DNA of 35,615 nucleotides, taken from SVTX01 sp964629615. GTDB taxonomy: Bacteria > Bacillota > Clostridia > Oscillospirales > CAG-272. Under the pieces are notes generated by a model. It ran no database searches, was not told the origin of the DNA, and was given only the letters and a program-made list of their open reading frames with translations. Both the position numbers and the translations under genes were made by a program. The stretch covers positions 1 through 35,615 of the forward strand of contig CAZVUD010000015.1 of NCBI GenBank assembly GCA_964629615.1, in the 5' to 3' direction. Every line of letters starts with the position of its first letter. The first letter of the stretch is position 1. Shown here piece after piece: positions 1 through 9,600 of this stretch.

Positions 1-362
1 ATTCTGGCAGCTTCATCAACACGTCTCTTAATTATTTCCTTAGGTGTCTTGCTGAGCTTAAGACCAAATGCCATGTTCTCGGCAACGGTCATATGAGGAT
101 AAAGAGCGTAGTTCTGGAACACCATCGCGATCTTTCTGTCCTTAGGAGCTACATCATTAACGAGCTGGTCGCCGATGAAAAGCTCACCCTCGGATATCTC
201 CTCAAGTCCTGCGATCATACGAAGAGTAGTAGACTTACCGCAACCTGAAGGACCAACGAATACTATAAATTCCTTATCCTTTATCTCAAGGTTAAAGTCG
301 GATACCGCCGTAACACCGCCGGGATATTTTTTGTAAATGTGTCTTAAAGACAAACTTGCCAT
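1..362 (-). CDS. Sugar ABC transporter ATP-binding protein, MsmK/UgpC type (N-terminal part only)
   Basis: Only the first 120 residues are inside the window; the C-terminal part lies beyond base 1. The ATG at 362-360 follows a strong GGAGG on the minus strand, eight bases upstream. The visible part opens with MASLSLRHIYKKYPGG, then the Walker A loop GPSGCGKSTT (residues 37-46) and the Q-loop region MVFQNYALYPHMTV (80-93). The YALYPH sequence after the Q-loop glutamine is typical of the ATPases that energise carbohydrate importers such as MsmK, UgpC and MalK. Family knowledge: these proteins sit on the inner face of the membrane as dimers and often serve several sugar transporters, because they carry a C-terminal regulatory domain. 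That domain is not visible here, so the substrate cannot be named. No permease or binding-protein gene is adjacent on the upstream side, which fits a shared, stand-alone ATPase. Confidence 0.9.
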   Translation of the reverse strand, partial: MASLSLRHIYKKYPGGVTAVSDFNLEIKDKEFIVFVGPSGCGKSTTLRMIAGLEEISEGELFIGDQLVNDVAPKDRKIAMVFQNYALYPHMTVAENMAFGLKLSKTPKEIIKRRVDEAAR

Positions 363-586
363 TTTGAATTTCCTCCATAAATTATAAACATATATAACAT
401 TAATTTGAATCTGTGGGCGACCTCTGCCGACCCATATTTTTCACTATTACTATTTTATCAGAAAAACAGCCAAAATTAAAGTGCCATTTTGCCCAAAATT
501 TAGATCTAAAAATTGTGCATTTTTGACAAACGTCGGTCGATTGAAATATTTCTGACAGGAACAGTAAAAAAGTGGCTTTTAATTTA
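363..586. other. Intergenic region between tex and the ABC ATPase gene
   Basis: AT-rich, 224 bases. It holds the ribosome-binding site of the ATPase gene (GGAGG on the minus strand) and a possible minus-strand -10 element TAAAAT at 452-457, but I see no convincing -35 box at 17 bases from it. The tex end of the region holds a weak terminator, listed separately. I see no RNA gene or protein-coding frame here. Confidence 0.4.
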
Positions 587-593
587 TTAAAGC
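566..593 (-). terminator. tex: Weak intrinsic terminator after tex
   Basis: On the minus strand the end of tex runs into an AT-rich stem (GCTTTAAT pairing with ATTAAAAGC with one bulged base) that overlaps the stop codon, followed by CAC and a run of six T. The stem has only two G-C pairs, so this is a modest call. Confidence 0.4.
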
Positions 594-2740
594 TTCATAC
601 TAAGAGCGATGCGCTTCTTCTTGACATCAACGCTTAGCACCTTGACCTTGACGATATCACCGACAGACAGCACCTCACTTGGATGCTTTATGTACTTATT
701 GCTTATCTGCGAGATGTGAACAAGTCCATCCTGATGAACTCCGATATCAACGAAAGCGCCAAAATCTATAACATTGCGCACTGTTCCCTGAAGCACCATA
801 TCAGGCTTCAGATCCTCAAGCTCCAAAACATCGTCCCTCAAAACAGGGGGCGGGAGCGTGTCGCGGACATCTCGCCCGGGCTTTTCAAGCTCTCCTATAA
901 TATCTATAAGCGTAGGCTTACCGATATTCAGCTTCTCCGCCACCTTTCCGATGCCTTCTTTTTCAACCTTACGTCGCAGATCGGCAAGATTTGAAAGTCG
1001 TACGTCATCAAGGGTATATCCGAACATTGAAAGCAGTTCCTTTGCTGCTCCGTATGATTCAGGATGTACACCTGTATTATCAAGGATCTCTTTACCACCG
1101 GGGACTCTCAAAAATCCTGCACATTGGGTAAACGCTTTGTCGCCTATCCTCGGTACCTTCTTTATTTGAGCTCTGGATGTAAACTCGCCATTCTCCTCGC
1201 GATATTTAACTATATTCTTTGCGCTTGTGATATTTATTCCCGATATGTACGACAAAAGCGAATAGGAGGCTGTATTTATATCAACACCGACAGAGTTAAC
1301 GCAATCCTCAACGACTCCGCCGAGAGCCGTATCAAGCCTGTTCTGCTTCATATCATGCTGATACTGACCAACACCTATGGACTTCGGATCTATCTTTACA
1401 AGCTCAGCCAACGGATCCTGTAGCCTTCTCGCGATAGACACCGCAGAACGCTGCATAACATCAAACTCAGGGAATTCCTCTGTTGCAAGCTTTGAAGCGG
1501 AATATACCGATGCGCCCGCCTCACTTACTATGATATATTTACAATCGCACTCGGGAATGGTTTTGAGAGTTTCGGAAACAAAAATCTCACTTTCTCTTGA
1601 CGCCGTTCCGTTGCCGATGGCAATTATATCAACATTGTGTTTTTTGACAAGATTGCGGATAACGCGCGCAGATTCTTCTGTTTTCTGTCGCGGCTTTGTG
1701 GGATATATAACTGCAGTATCAAGGACCTTTCCGGTTTTGTCTACGACCGCAAGCTTACAGCCATTGACATATCCGGGGTCAAAACCAAGCACGGTCTTTC
1801 CCTTTATCGGTGCTTGCATGAGCAGATGGCTCAAATTATCGGCAAATACCTTTATAGCTCCCTCGGATGCAGAATCAAACATATCATTTCGTATCTCTCT
1901 TTCAATAGAGGGCGCTATCAGTCGCTCATATCCGTCGGTTATTGCCGCCGCTATATGGTCGTATGCAGGGCTTGCAGGCTCGCTTATAACACATGCAAAG
2001 AGATAGTTCAATACTATGTCAGACGATATAACGACGCTTGCCTTAAGATACTCCTCTTTTTCTCCGCGATTTACAGCCAATATTCTGTGCGGAGGTATCT
2101 TCTTTAAGGGCTCGCTGTAATCATAATACTGAGCATACACCGAATCCTCCTCCTTGGCTTTTTCTACCTTAAGAACTCCGTGGTCAAAGGTAATAGCTCT
2201 GAGAGATTTTCTGTATTCTGCGTTGTCCGATATCATTTCAGCTATGATATCCCTTGCGCCTGCATATGCATCCTCAAGCGTATTTACATCCTTTTCAGGA
2301 TCTACAAATCCCATAGCCTGCTCATCAAGTGTCGGCGTATATGATTTCTCCTGCCTCAAAATGATCTCCGATAAACCCTCAAGTCCTCTTTCACGAGCAA
2401 CCGAAGCTCTGGTCTTTCTTTTCGGACGGTAGGGTCGGTAGATATCATCCACCTCGGTTATAGTCTTGGCATCAGCTATAGCCTTGATTATATCGTCACT
2501 AAGCTTGCCCTGCGCATCAATAAGCGCTCTTACCTCTTCTTTTCTCTTTTCTATGTTACGCAAATACTCAAGTCTGTCGTTGAGATCTCGCAAAACAGCA
2601 TCGTCAAGACTGCCCGTTACCTCTTTTCTGTAACGCGCGATAAACGGAATGGTATCTCCGTTATCTATAAGCTCCACTGTTTTTTGTACCTGTTCCTCAC
2701 GAAGCTTGAATTCTTCTGCAAGTGCCTTAATTATATCCAT
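587..2740 (-). CDS. tex: Tex-family RNA-binding transcription accessory protein
   Basis: The 717-residue product matches Tex in length and order of parts: an N-terminal helical region, a YqgF/RNase H-like domain around residues 320-450 (VLGFDPGYVNGCKLAVVDK), helix-hairpin-helix repeats around 490-560 (SYISGINITSAKNIVKYREE), and a C-terminal S1 RNA-binding domain from about 645 (MVLQGTVRNVIDFGAFVDIG) to the end. Family knowledge: Tex is a cytoplasmic nucleic-acid-binding protein that associates with the transcription machinery and affects toxin gene expression and stress survival in several pathogens; its exact reaction is not settled. The ATG at 2740 has an AAGGA ribosome-binding site. It is the last gene of a probable four-gene minus-strand operon, 23 bases after the putative glycosidase gene. 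Confidence 0.95.
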   Translation of the reverse strand: MDIIKALAEEFKLREEQVQKTVELIDNGDTIPFIARYRKEVTGSLDDAVLRDLNDRLEYLRNIEKRKEEVRALIDAQGKLSDDIIKAIADAKTITEVDDIYRPYRPKRKTRASVARERGLEGLSEIILRQEKSYTPTLDEQAMGFVDPEKDVNTLEDAYAGARDIIAEMISDNAEYRKSLRAITFDHGVLKVEKAKEEDSVYAQYYDYSEPLKKIPPHRILAVNRGEKEEYLKASVVISSDIVLNYLFACVISEPASPAYDHIAAAITDGYERLIAPSIEREIRNDMFDSASEGAIKVFADNLSHLLMQAPIKGKTVLGFDPGYVNGCKLAVVDKTGKVLDTAVIYPTKPRQKTEESARVIRNLVKKHNVDIIAIGNGTASRESEIFVSETLKTIPECDCKYIIVSEAGASVYSASKLATEEFPEFDVMQRSAVSIARRLQDPLAELVKIDPKSIGVGQYQHDMKQNRLDTALGGVVEDCVNSVGVDINTASYSLLSYISGINITSAKNIVKYREENGEFTSRAQIKKVPRIGDKAFTQCAGFLRVPGGKEILDNTGVHPESYGAAKELLSMFGYTLDDVRLSNLADLRRKVEKEGIGKVAEKLNIGKPTLIDIIGELEKPGRDVRDTLPPPVLRDDVLELEDLKPDMVLQGTVRNVIDFGAFVDIGVHQDGLVHISQISNKYIKHPSEVLSVGDIVKVKVLSVDVKKKRIALSMKL

Positions 2741-2763
2741 TTTATATCCTTTGAATCTGTTAC

Positions 2764-4032
2764 TTAATATTTTAATTTTCCGATAAATCTCACAAGTATT
2801 GCATCACCTGCATCAAGACCTATCGTATATTTACCGTCGCTGTTCTCAATAGTTACCCACTCCGAGCTATCTGTATCGAAATATTCAAGCATGCTGTCAG
2901 TATCAAGAGTTATCTCACTCTCGCTCTCTGTATTTCTGTTTGCAATTACCGCATAATTACCCTCAAAGAATCCAATGGTAACGTCATCGCCCTCAATGCT
3001 CTTAACACATCCGTATCCTTCAAAAAGGTGAGTGAGCTTTTCAGGAGCAGTATTGGTAAAGAACACGCCCGTGCTCTTCTTTCCGACAAGCTCATTACCC
3101 ATCTTGATAAGCTCGGAATTAATGCGCTGTACCATATAGTAATGCTCTGTCTTCTTTCCGTCCTTTGTGATCATTCCCTCTTTCCATTTCCAGAAGGCAT
3201 CATCCGCTCCGCCATTTATACCGGGAGTCCAATATGTAAAGTAGCAAAGTCGCGAGCAACCGTATGCAAGGCTTTGGAACGCGTCAAATCTTATCTCACT
3301 CTCGGTCACATATCTGTAAGGACCGTGCTCTACGACAAGTATGATGCTCATATACGGCGTGTCGTACTCAAGTCCCTTGGCTCTGATGACCTCGAGATTG
3401 TCTATAAATCCTTCCCTGTCGACCTTCTTCTGGTATGCAGTGGCAATTGCGACATTTGCCTCCGCCTCATTATCGATGCTCGGATGCTCAAGCTTTTCAC
3501 CGTCAATATAATGGTAATTGTCATAGCTGAGTATCTCAGGCTCTACGATCTTCATAAACTTATCTACATATTCATCATACGGAATGTCTGCAACAGGCAC
3601 TGGAAAACCGTAATTGGGGAAAAGATTTATATATGACTCGTGCTTGGGATCAAGCTCTGTCATTATCCTTCTTATATCAGCAAGCGTGTCAAACATATTA
3701 GGATGAGGCTCGTCAAGAATATGATATCCGAACATTGCAGGATGATCCTTATAGTCGTTTACAACGCTCTCAAGAAGCTCACGTCTTCTGCTCTCATCAC
3801 GAATAGCTTCATAAATACGGTCATCCTCAACAGTTACCATAAGACCGAGATCCTTTGCAACATCGAGCACCATCAGATTTTCCTCGGGATCGTAGGACGC
3901 ACCTATATGATTGAATCCCGCTTCCTTCATTTCCTCAATACGTCTTACATCTATCTTACCGTCGGGTGTCTTAAGATAAACATGCGGTATTCCGTTCCAA
4001 TATGTTATAAGAAATTTTTCATTGTATTTCAT
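2764..4032 (-). CDS. Putative glycoside hydrolase with clan-A-like TIM barrel
   Basis: I do not recognise the exact family. The 422-residue protein has no signal peptide and reads as a (beta/alpha)8 barrel. FGYHILDEPHPN (residues 101-112) carries an Asp-Glu-Pro at the place where clan-A hydrolases keep the acid/base glutamate (E108). ILVVEHGPYR (231-240) gives a later glutamate, E235, as candidate nucleophile. AFQSLAYGCSRLCYFTYWTP (251-270) resembles the Q-ALAYGA-G--YFTY segment of GH42-like proteins. A beta-sandwich tail probably follows after about residue 335. Start choice: a TTG at 4059 overlaps the stop of the upstream gene, but the ATG at 4032 has GGAGAT nine bases before it and is preferred. 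It lies just behind the GH20 gene, so the two may act on the same glycan in the cytoplasm. Enzyme activity is inferred, not shown. Confidence 0.6.
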   Translation of the reverse strand: MKYNEKFLITYWNGIPHVYLKTPDGKIDVRRIEEMKEAGFNHIGASYDPEENLMVLDVAKDLGLMVTVEDDRIYEAIRDESRRRELLESVVNDYKDHPAMFGYHILDEPHPNMFDTLADIRRIMTELDPKHESYINLFPNYGFPVPVADIPYDEYVDKFMKIVEPEILSYDNYHYIDGEKLEHPSIDNEAEANVAIATAYQKKVDREGFIDNLEVIRAKGLEYDTPYMSIILVVEHGPYRYVTESEIRFDAFQSLAYGCSRLCYFTYWTPGINGGADDAFWKWKEGMITKDGKKTEHYYMVQRINSELIKMGNELVGKKSTGVFFTNTAPEKLTHLFEGYGCVKSIEGDDVTIGFFEGNYAVIANRNTESESEITLDTDSMLEYFDTDSSEWVTIENSDGKYTIGLDAGDAILVRFIGKLKY

Positions 4033-4055
4033 AGTTTTATCTCCGATCTTTACTG

Positions 4056-5660
4056 TCAAATTACATTTGCACTTGCCGACAGCTTCCAGCTGTTATATAC
4101 CAAAGGATGATGGCAATAATTCTCATTGCATCCGCAAATATCAAGCTGCTTTTCATCCAGCTCTTCTATCTTGTCTATAGTACCGTTTCTATAGTCACAC
4201 AGCCTTTCCATACAGCTCTTTACCCTTTGATACAGTCCGCCTATGCGTATATCCTGAACATCAAATCCGTGGGGCTTATTATCAATGAACCACGCTTTTC
4301 TGTACAGAGCATGGAATGTCTCTATTCTTTCAAGAAGCTCCTTGTATTCATCGATAAGATCCGAAAGTGCGTTCTTATCACCAGAGCTGTAGATCTCGTG
4401 TGTCTTTACACCAAGCTCAGCCTTTATCTCAAGTACTCTGCACAATGCCTCAGCACTCGCAAAGAGATATCCGAAATTTTCATTCTCTCTGTGCTCTGCA
4501 AGCCTTGCGGCACATTCTGCATACTGCTGACCCTCACCGCCGCTTAAGGAGCAGTCAAAAAGTCCCATGAAGCAATCATTGTAAAGCAGATATTTATCGG
4601 GGTTGCAAACTCCGTCCGGGCTTCCCACAAGGTCAAGCTGCATAAAATCGTCAAATCCTATACCGAATTTTTCAAGGAAGCTCTTCTTTATAAGCTCCGT
4701 ATCACTATTTCCCTTAGCTATCTCGGACGCATAGAACAGCGATGGTAAGAGCGAGAAGCAAGAGCACTCTCCGCCGTCATCTCCCCACATGGTGAGGAAC
4801 ACCTCGTCAACGCCGTTTTCTATACAGCTCGACAAAGCCGCCTTAGAAGCTTTTATACTGTAGCCGTTATGCGGTGCGAAGCCTGTCCATCTCCACAGGC
4901 CTCCTGCAAACCAAGTGCCTTCCTTGATCCTCTTATGTGCCGAGAACATAGCGTCGTAGTGATCCTTGTCCGAGGAATAGTAATCCCAATATATGAGCTT
5001 AACATTTTCAGGGATATTCGATGCCACCTCTTCTGATATGCCGTGTGTGTCGGTATAGCTTCCGCCCGTGGCAAGTCTGAAGAACATATCAGACCACATG
5101 CAAAGAGTAAATCCGTACTTAGCTCCTATCTCAGCTACACGCTTCAGATGATCTGTAAGTATCTTGAATCGGTCGGTATCTCCGTGAAGATCAAAATATC
5201 TTCCGCGTCCGATCATATGTGCCTCATCCATACCGATATTTACGGTTTTTGTGGTAAAGCACTTAGACAAGCTTGCAAACATACTGTCTATAAGCTCATA
5301 TACTCTTTCATCGCCTGCAAGCAATATATCACACGCATCTATATGGGAAGCATACTCAGGCCAACGTGTTATGGCATTGAGATGAGCAAGTGTCTGTATA
5401 CACGGTATCAGCTCCATGCCCTTTGATCTCGCATATCCGTCTGCTTCTGCAAGCTCAGCCTGTGTAAACCTGCCCCTCATATATCCGAAATACGGATTAT
5501 CATCGACCTCATACGTGTCCTCGGTATACAGAAGAAGTGTATTGTATCCGAGATCTGACGTAATGTCGATCCATCTTTTTAATGAAGTGAGATTCGTTAC
5601 TGCATTTCGTGAGCAGTCAAGCATAGTTCCAAATCTTTTGAACGGTATTGATCTGTTCAT
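4056..5660 (-). CDS. Glycoside hydrolase family 20 beta-N-acetylhexosaminidase-like protein
   Basis: The 534-residue protein carries the GH20 signature NIGMDEAHMIGRGRY (residues 141-155). In this family the Asp-Glu pair (D145, E146) is catalytic: the glutamate is the acid/base and the aspartate orients the substrate N-acetyl group, which acts as nucleophile. Other barrel landmarks are LGYNTLLLYTEDTY (37-50), GMELIPCIQTLAHLNAI (81-97) and a later TMWGDDGGECS strand. No signal peptide is visible, so it should act in the cytoplasm on imported GlcNAc- or GalNAc-containing oligosaccharides. It looks closest to the cytoplasmic GH20 enzymes of streptococci (GcnA type), but this is from memory of motifs. 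The ATG at 5660 follows GGAGG by nine bases. It is 22 bases behind the RsuA-type gene and overlaps the alternative TTG start of the next gene. Confidence 0.85.
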   Translation of the reverse strand: MNRSIPFKRFGTMLDCSRNAVTNLTSLKRWIDITSDLGYNTLLLYTEDTYEVDDNPYFGYMRGRFTQAELAEADGYARSKGMELIPCIQTLAHLNAITRWPEYASHIDACDILLAGDERVYELIDSMFASLSKCFTTKTVNIGMDEAHMIGRGRYFDLHGDTDRFKILTDHLKRVAEIGAKYGFTLCMWSDMFFRLATGGSYTDTHGISEEVASNIPENVKLIYWDYYSSDKDHYDAMFSAHKRIKEGTWFAGGLWRWTGFAPHNGYSIKASKAALSSCIENGVDEVFLTMWGDDGGECSCFSLLPSLFYASEIAKGNSDTELIKKSFLEKFGIGFDDFMQLDLVGSPDGVCNPDKYLLYNDCFMGLFDCSLSGGEGQQYAECAARLAEHRENENFGYLFASAEALCRVLEIKAELGVKTHEIYSSGDKNALSDLIDEYKELLERIETFHALYRKAWFIDNKPHGFDVQDIRIGGLYQRVKSCMERLCDYRNGTIDKIEELDEKQLDICGCNENYCHHPLVYNSWKLSASANVI

Positions 5661-5682
5661 AATTTAAGTCCTCCGCGTTTTA

Positions 5683-6414
5683 TTATTGTGAAAGAGCGTT
5701 GCCTTCTCTGTTCTCGGCAAACGATCTTAATCCTTCAACTTCTGTATCGGTAAGAAACCTCCACTGTCCGCGCTCAAGCCCGGCATCAAGCTCAACAGGT
5801 CCGAATCTTACTCTTTCAAGATACTCTATCTTATTGCAAACAGCCTTCAGCATGAGCTTTATCTGATGGTATTTGCCCTCGGTCAAGGTGATGTATCCTT
5901 CGGTTTCGCTTATCATCTCAACACGGCACGGCGCAGTCACATATCCACCGATATCAACTCCGCTCTCAAGCCTTGAAGCATCCTCGGCTGTTACGCACGC
6001 CGCAGATCGAAAAAAATATACTTTGCTTACATAGCTTTTGGGCGCTAACAATTTGTGCGACAATGGTCCGTTATTTGTAAGTATCATGAGTCCGAGCGTG
6101 TTTTTATCAAGTCTTCCGCACGGAAAAAGTCCTATTCTTTGTAATTCATCAGGCAACAGCGTCAGCACCGTAGGGCTCTTATCATCCTCTGTCGCACTGA
6201 CATAGCCATCGGGCTTATTCAGCATAATATATGTAAACTCACGGTAAACTATCTCCTGACCCTTATAAACGACCTTATCCTTTAAAACGTCGATATGCGT
6301 AGCAGTCTTACGCTCCGCCTTCCCGTTGACAAGGACAAGACCGCTCCTTGCCGCCTTTGTTGCCTCACTGCGTGTTGCCACACCGGATTCAACAAGATAT
6401 TTATCAAGTCGCAA
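5683..6414 (-). CDS. RsuA/RluB-family rRNA pseudouridine synthase
   Basis: The 243-residue protein begins with an S4 RNA-binding domain (MRLDKYLVESGVATRSEA, with VLVNG at 27-31). The pseudouridine synthase domain follows, with MLNKPDGYVSA (64-74) and the catalytic loop GRLDKNTLGL (100-109); D103 is the expected nucleophilic aspartate. The short form without a long C-terminal tail, and the sequence YHQIKLMLKAV, fit RsuA, which modifies 16S rRNA position 516 in E. coli. RluB and RluE are close relatives, so the target is not certain. The start is a TTG at 6414 with only a weak purine-rich stretch (AGAGAGAAG) before it; starting here gives the canonical S4 N-terminus. It is the first gene behind the promoter at 6447-6475 and leads two glycosidase genes and tex. 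Confidence 0.92.
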   Translation of the reverse strand: MRLDKYLVESGVATRSEATKAARSGLVLVNGKAERKTATHIDVLKDKVVYKGQEIVYREFTYIMLNKPDGYVSATEDDKSPTVLTLLPDELQRIGLFPCGRLDKNTLGLMILTNNGPLSHKLLAPKSYVSKVYFFRSAACVTAEDASRLESGVDIGGYVTAPCRVEMISETEGYITLTEGKYHQIKLMLKAVCNKIEYLERVRFGPVELDAGLERGQWRFLTDTEVEGLRSFAENREGNALSQ

Positions 6415-6446
6415 TTCTACTTCTCTCTTTCATGTACTTTAACTGA

Positions 6447-6475
6447 ATTATAACATATTTTCACTGATTTGTAAA
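6447..6475 (-). promoter_or_regulatory. Sigma-A-type promoter for the rsuA-like / GH20 / glycosidase / tex operon
   Basis: On the minus strand, TTTACA (6475-6470) and TATAAT (6452-6447) are separated by exactly 17 bases. Transcription would start near 6440, about 25 bases before the TTG start codon. No operator-like repeat is obvious beside it. Confidence 0.75.
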
Positions 6476-6569
6476 CCGTTTTATGAAATTTAAAAATTAT
6501 TTGTGCATAAATGATCCACATGTAAAAAATATACTCAAAAGCTCTGTGTTTACATTTCACTAAATATGC

Positions 6570-6599
6570 AAAAACGGCGCCGCGGATCTGCGGCGCCGT
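6570..6599 (-). terminator. dnaE: Strong intrinsic terminator after dnaE
   Basis: A perfect 10-bp GC-rich stem (ACGGCGCCGC at 6574-6583 against GCGGCGCCGT at 6590-6599) closes a six-base loop. It is followed on the minus strand by five T. It lies about 45 bases past the dnaE stop and separates that operon from the next one. Confidence 0.9.
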
Positions 6600-6643
6600 C
6601 CGGCTATATCATTCGGTCATTATCAGCTCGGATGACATAAATA

Positions 6644-9600
6644 TCATCTCTCTATAACATTATCATCTCCGAGAATGGCTTTAAGCTCCGAGATGACTCT
6701 GCTTGAATAATATATCTTGCGACTGTACTGTGCGTATTTCTTGCTTGATGCGTCATAGAATATAACGCTTACATTACCCTCACTGAATATATCTACCATG
6801 TTTTTTGCCAAGAGAAAATCCCTGCATGTCATATCAGGCACTCTTAAATATACCTTTGTCGGGATATGAACATCATTTTTGACCTTTGGCTCTGACTGAC
6901 TCGGTGTTGTTCTTCTTTGCGGCACAGGATCTGACACTGTATTTTTTTTGTTATCATCCGCCTTGACGGCACTCGAATACATGGATAGATACATATCGTA
7001 TTTTGATACCTGCTTTGGCTGTTCATCCTTTGAAGCGTCCGATGATGTGGGAGCATTTTTAGTCTGCTCTTTGCTATGGCTGATATGCACATTGCCGTTT
7101 TCATCAAGGGGTACGATATCTGTCACAAGTATTTTGGATGCCTCATCCTCGCGAAGGGATACATTTCCCGTAACATATACACCGCAATCAACGCGAATAT
7201 CATTATACACCTTGTTGTATACCTTGGGAAATACCACGCATTCTATCTCTCCCGTTTTATCTTCAAGAGTAAAGAACGCCATTCTCTCTTCTTTTTTGGT
7301 ATTTTTATAGGTGACAGAGCTTATGATACCGACCGCGGACACCTTTTCTCTGTCAGAAAAGTCCATATCCTCGCTGTCATCGCCTCTCAATTCGCATATA
7401 TCCGTATGAGAAAACTCGCTTATATGCTCTGAATAGCTATCAAGTATGTGACCCGAAAAATACATTCCCGAGGCTTCCTTTTCGAGCATCAGCTTTTCCC
7501 TTGCGGATATATTTCTGACATCGGGATATTCAAACTCCGGAGCTTTCAGATCGCCTGACGAGAACATATCCAGCTGACCTGCGTTTCTGTCGCGGTTGCT
7601 GTATTGAATACTGTCAAATATATCCTCGTACGCCACAAGAAGCTTTGCACGGTCAACTCCCAAGCTGTCAAATGCGCCTACCTTTATAAGCGATTCTATC
7701 TGACGCTTATTGACATCTGTCACCGCAGTTGCCCTTTCGACAAAGCTGTAGAAGGATTCAAATTCTCCATCCTCGCTTCTTGATCCAATTATATCCTCAA
7801 TTATCTGTCTGCCGATATTCTTGATGGCAAGAAGTCCGTATCTTATATTTCCGTCGAGATCGACAGCAAAGTTGACACGGCTGTTATTTATATCAGGCGG
7901 AAGTACGAGAATGCCGAATTTTGAGCATTCCGCAATGTACTCTGCCGCCTTTGCTCGGTCGTTTATAACACTGGTCAGCAGGGCTGCCATATATTCTCCC
8001 GTATAATGCGCCTTCAGATACGCAGATCTGTAAGATATAAGGGCATAAGCCGCTGCATGGGATTTATTGAAGGCATAATTTGCAAAGCTTGACATATCAG
8101 AAAACAGCTTGTCTGCTTTATTTTGGTCAATACCGCGTGCAGCTGCACCGTTTACAAATGCTTCCCTCTCCGCTTCAAGCACATCTGCCTTTTTCTTGGA
8201 CATGGCGCGCCTTACTATATCCGCATGTCCGTAGGTATATCCCGCTATCTCCCTGAATATGCGCATTACCTGCTCCTGATACACGGTGCAACCGTATGTC
8301 GTCTTGAGTATAGGCTCAAGCTCGGGCAGATCATAGGTCACCTTTTTGGGGTCGTGCCTACACTCTATAAATCGCGGTATGGAATCCATTGGACCGGGTC
8401 TGTAGAGGGCTATGGCAGCTATTATATCCTCAATGCCGCTCGGCTTTAAGCTCATGAGCGTCTGTCTCATTCCTCCGCTCTCAAGCTGGAAAACTCCGCT
8501 CGTCTGTCCCTTGGATATCAGCTCATAGGTCTTTTTGTCATCAAGCGGTATCTTTTCTATATCAAAAAGCGGATCTCGGTATTTTATCTGCTCCGTGGCA
8601 TCATTAATTATGGTCAGATAGCGCAAAGCAAGGAAGTCGAACTTCAAAAGTCCGAGCTTTGCAACGGTATCCATATCAAACTGTGTAACGACGGTATCGT
8701 TGCTTACAGCAAGCGGAACGTATTCATAAACAGGCTTATCCGTAATAACGACGCCTGCCGCATGTACAGAAATATTTCTCGGCATTCCTTCAAGCTTTTT
8801 TGCCGTGTCGATAAGATCTCTTATCTTTTCAGAGCTCTCATATTGAGCCTTGAACTCAGGAAATTTAAGAGCCATATCTATCGTGATACCAAGCTCTCGC
8901 GGTATACTTTTTGCAACGGCATCCACCTCAGCATAAGGCATGCCCATAGCTCTGCCTGTATTCCTTATGGCAGCCTTTGCCGCAAGCGTTCCGAATGTTA
9001 TGATGCGCGAAACATGCTCTCTGCCGTATTTCTGAGCAACATATTCAAACACCTCTGAGCATCTCGAATAGCAAAAATCTATATCTATATCGGGCATGCT
9101 CACTCTCTCGGGGTTCAAAAATCTTTCAAACAGAAGGTCAAACCTGATCGGATCCACATCGGTTATACCGAGAAGAAATGCAACTATACTTCCTGCGCCC
9201 GAGCCTCGTCCGGGACCTACGGGAATACCCTTACTCTTGGCAAATCCAACATAGTCGGCAACAATGAGAAAATAATCCGCATATCCCATGGAATTTATAA
9301 CAGACAGCTCATATTCTATCCTGTCCCTATACATCTGCTCGGTGTATTCTTCATTGTATTCTATATATTTTTGAGATGTCTTGCTGTCAAACCCGAGATA
9401 TGTCTTTTCCCTCAAGCAGTCACGTGAATCCATACCGTCCGGGCAGGGGAATTTCGGCAGATACAGAGTGTCAAAATCAAACTCAAGATCACACATATCG
9501 GCGATCTTCACGGTATTTTCGATCGCCCCTTTGTATTTTGAATACAGCATCTTCATTTCATTTGTATCTTTGATGTAGTAATCATCCGTATCAAATGTGA

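Noticed and set aside
399..440. Possible operator-like inverted repeat (GGGCGACC...GCCGACCC) upstream of the ABC ATPase gene
   Set aside because: The arms do not pair properly once written as complements; several central mismatches remain.
1377..2107. Overlapping open frames on the plus strand inside tex
   Set aside because: They are antisense to a conserved coding region, have no ribosome-binding site and show no family motifs.
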